Below, piece after piece: positions 5,214 to 6,853 of a stretch of 6,853 nucleotides of DNA. Position 1 is the first letter of the stretch, and every line of letters begins with the position of its first letter. Made by a program: the position numbers and the translations under genes. Under the pieces are notes generated by a model that worked only from the letters and a program-made list of their open reading frames with translations, was not told the origin of the DNA and searched no databases. The DNA comes from PFL35 sp041550515. Its GTDB lineage: Archaea; Thermoplasmatota; E2; DHVEG-1. The DNA lies in NCBI GenBank assembly GCA_041550515.1, contig JBFEOQ010000069.1, positions 1-6,853 of the forward strand, read 5' to 3'.

Positions 5214-6461
5214 ATGAATAAAATAATAATTAGTGTTTTATTCTGCATATTGCTGTTGACAACAAGCGCTCTTCCGACATTAATTTCAAAAGAGCTTTAT
5301 GAAAATCATTTGAAAGTTGAATCTTTTGAATATATTCTCGATGATTATCTACTTACTACAGAGTGGGAACAGTGGGGACCTGAAAATTATAAGTGTCCAA
5401 TGAACGAGTGTGCTACAGATCCAAATGAATGGTTTCGAGATAGATTAGGTTGCTGGTCTGTTGCAATTGGTCAAATCATCAATTATCATTCATCGTATCA
5501 TCCTGAATTGCTACAATCAACTGGTATGGTTAGTTATGATTGTTCTTATAGATGTATGAATCCATGGCAAATTCAGAATAATCTCGATGAAACTGATTAT
5601 GACTGGTTTCAAATGAAGGATAAACTTGAATATGGGTCAACAAATGCCGAGAAAGATAATGTATCAAGATTATTATATGATACTGCAACAGTAATTCAGA
5701 AAGATTTTGGTACTGGAGGCTATGGAACAATCGTAGGTCATCCACCTGATGTATCTAATCTAATATCTGAACTCATTGACCACTTTCCAGCTATAAGCGA
5801 ATTTACATTATGGGATGATGATTTGACTGCTGCAGAGGTTATAGAAGAAATTGATCATAATCGTCCTATTATGTTTTATATGGATACTCCAAGTGTTAGT
5901 GCTCATGCGGTAGTTTTAGATGGATATGTGATTGATATATTTGTGGGGCTTGTTGTTCATTTGAATTATGGTTGGGATGGAACAAATAATGGATGGTATC
6001 CGTATAATGGACCATTTCCTGGTGGTTATGATGATCCGGATTGGAGGATGGGATTATTAATCCGGTTAGTTCCATGGATAACTTACTTTGAAGCGGATCC
6101 ATTATTTCAAGTAGTAAATAAAGAATGCATTTTCACTGTTTCATGTTATTATGATGCTGATCCCCCAATGTATTATATGTTTGATTGGGATGATGGTAGT
6201 TCATATAGATGGCAAGGTCCCTTTGAAATGGGATTGCCTTGTACTGCTGCTTATTCCTGGAATTCACCAGGAATATATGATGTTAAGGTGAAAGCTAAGA
6301 ACGATATGGGTTGTAATAGTGATTGGACAGAATCGTTGACAGTTTATATAACAAGATATGAACCATTACTACCTTTTTTAGAGTTTCTCGTAGATTTTAA
6401 AGATAGATTTCCCCTACTGGAACCGTATTTAACAATAATAATCCAGCTTATTTGCAGTTAA
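5214..6461 (+). CDS. Secreted C10-family (streptopain-like) cysteine peptidase with PKD-like domain and amphipathic tail
   Basis: The protein has 415 residues. Residues 1-20 or so are a signal peptide. The peptidase core spans about 48-285: T-T-E-W-E-Q-W-G-P-E-N-Y-K-C-P matches the W-x-Q-x-x-P-Y-N opening of C10 enzymes. G-C80-W-S-V-A-I-G-Q-I-I-N-Y-H holds the probable nucleophile Cys80, S-A-H231-A-V-V-L-D-G-Y the catalytic His, and N251-Y-G-W-D-G the equivalent of the N-W-G-W-G-G loop. C10 enzymes are papain-fold endopeptidases, best known in bacteria. Only about 25 residues separate the signal peptide from the core, so the long inhibitory propeptide of streptopain is absent. Residues 288-379 are a PKD-like domain (FDWDDGSS, YSWNSPGIYDVKVKAKND, CNSDW). 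The end, F-K-D-R-F-P-L-L-E-P-Y-L, resembles the tail of the protein at 4288-5025. Many Cys (61, 66, 110, 114, 305, 311, 343, 367) suggest disulfides. The probable role is extracellular protein degradation. Confidence 0.85.
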   Translation: MNKIIISVLFCILLLTTSALPTLISKELYENHLKVESFEYILDDYLLTTEWEQWGPENYKCPMNECATDPNEWFRDRLGCWSVAIGQIINYHSSYHPELLQSTGMVSYDCSYRCMNPWQIQNNLDETDYDWFQMKDKLEYGSTNAEKDNVSRLLYDTATVIQKDFGTGGYGTIVGHPPDVSNLISELIDHFPAISEFTLWDDDLTAAEVIEEIDHNRPIMFYMDTPSVSAHAVVLDGYVIDIFVGLVVHLNYGWDGTNNGWYPYNGPFPGGYDDPDWRMGLLIRLVPWITYFEADPLFQVVNKECIFTVSCYYDADPPMYYMFDWDDGSSYRWQGPFEMGLPCTAAYSWNSPGIYDVKVKAKNDMGCNSDWTESLTVYITRYEPLLPFLEFLVDFKDRFPLLEPYLTIIIQLICS

Positions 6462-6474
6462 TAAATCGATTTAT

Positions 6475-6489
6475 CTCTCTTTTTTTCTT
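6475..6489 (+). terminator. T-rich terminator region after the peptidase gene
   Basis: CTCTCTTTTTTTCTT begins 14 nt past the stop codon and further T-rich runs continue to about 6540. This fits archaeal oligo-T termination in the gap between the peptidase gene and the convergent minus-strand gene. Nothing else was seen in 6462-6583. Confidence 0.4.
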
Positions 6490-6583
6490 ATTAATAATGT
6501 TGTTTCATTTTGTTTTCTCTATTAGTTGTTTTTTAATTTTGTATAAAATATATCTTTAGTTAATATTATTCAAAAATTGGTTA

Positions 6584-6853
6584 CTAAGCCAATGAAAAAT
6601 ATTCTTTTAATTGAATTAAGTTAGGATTAGGAAAACCTCTAATTTGAATGGGGACCAATACTTCCATTATTTTTATATCTTTAAAATAATCTGATCCTAT
6701 CTTCTTTTGCATATCATTAATAAAATTTTTTACGTGTTGTATATTTTCTGCTGTTACACATATTTGCCCATCATATTCACCATAGAAAAAATAAGTACTT
6801 TCAAGGTTAACCTGGTTTTTCAATGCAATTTTTACTAAATCCCTATTAATTAC
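6584..6853 (-). CDS. Lrp/AsnC-like effector-binding domain protein, C-terminal part (5' end outside the window)
   Basis: The frame stays open to the window edge (about 89 residues seen), so the TTG at 6823 is probably internal. The visible part reads as an alternating beta-alpha-beta fold: Y-F-F-Y-G-E-Y-D-G-Q-I-C-V-T, then a helix (NIQHVKNFINDMQKKIG), then I-K-I-M-E-V-L-V-P-I-Q, ending in N-L-I-Q-L-K-E-Y-F. The G-x-Y-D, F-I-N-D and late hydrophobic strand resemble the ligand-binding (RAM/ACT-like) half of Lrp/AsnC-type regulators common in archaea. If so, the DNA-binding winged helix lies upstream, outside the window. The match is to a general pattern, not a firm family signature. The gene converges on the peptidase gene across a T-rich 122-nt gap; no functional link is evident. 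Confidence 0.5.
   Translation of the reverse strand, partial: VINRDLVKIALKNQVNLESTYFFYGEYDGQICVTAENIQHVKNFINDMQKKIGSDYFKDIKIMEVLVPIQIRGFPNPNLIQLKEYFSLA

Noticed and set aside
5530..6102. Minus-strand open frames of about 70 codons within the peptidase gene
   Set aside because: They are antisense to the catalytic domain, His- and Ser-rich in a way expected from reversed codons, and lack RBS support.
6821..6823. TTG as the start of the minus-strand gene at the right edge
   Set aside because: The frame remains open to the window end and no SD precedes it; a truncated gene is more likely.

Overview
The window looks archaeal and is very AT-rich. Shine-Dalgarno sites match GGAGG(TGAT), there are TATA-like boxes upstream and T-tracts at gene ends. 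One exported protein ends in an archaeosortase-type (PGF-CTERM-like) anchor. PKD-type domains are followed by a short amphipathic C-terminal tail that I associate from memory with Candidatus Thermoplasmatota and related sediment archaea. The phylum is an inference; the archaeal call is firmer.

Layout. The left part (1-1526, +) holds the 3' end of a squalene/phytoene synthase gene, then a UbiA-family prenyltransferase. The prenyltransferase has a good ribosome binding site but no ATG, GTG or TTG in the expected place. Converging on it, with an 11-nt overlap, is a minus-strand gene (1516-2514) for an exported PPC-like domain fused to a multi-helix membrane region. Next is a plus-strand GDT1/UPF0016 (TMEM165-type) cation transporter gene (2746-3306), whose RBS also points to a non-canonical start.

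The centre (3389-5025) is the most interesting part. Two paralogous exported proteins, about 60% identical by eye over about 90 residues, lie in inverted orientation on either side of a 72-aa two-helix membrane protein. Each paralog is predicted to begin with His after signal peptide removal. Each also has two further conserved His (H-x7-H-Y) and one conserved Cys, which resembles the ligand set and sequence pattern of superoxide reductase/desulfoferrodoxin domains. One paralog is membrane-anchored by a PGF-CTERM-like tail. The other carries a PKD domain and an amphipathic tail. The small membrane protein has a His-x13-His pair typical in spacing of heme-b helices. I infer a cell-surface metal/redox module, with function unproven.

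The right part holds a secreted C10 (streptopain-like) cysteine peptidase with a PKD-like domain and the same kind of C-terminal tail as the PKD-bearing paralog (5214-6461, +). It is followed by the 3' end of a minus-strand gene resembling an Lrp/AsnC-type effector-binding domain (6584 to the window edge).

No intergenic gap exceeds about 235 nt. I saw no tRNA, rRNA, CRISPR array or insertion sequence.
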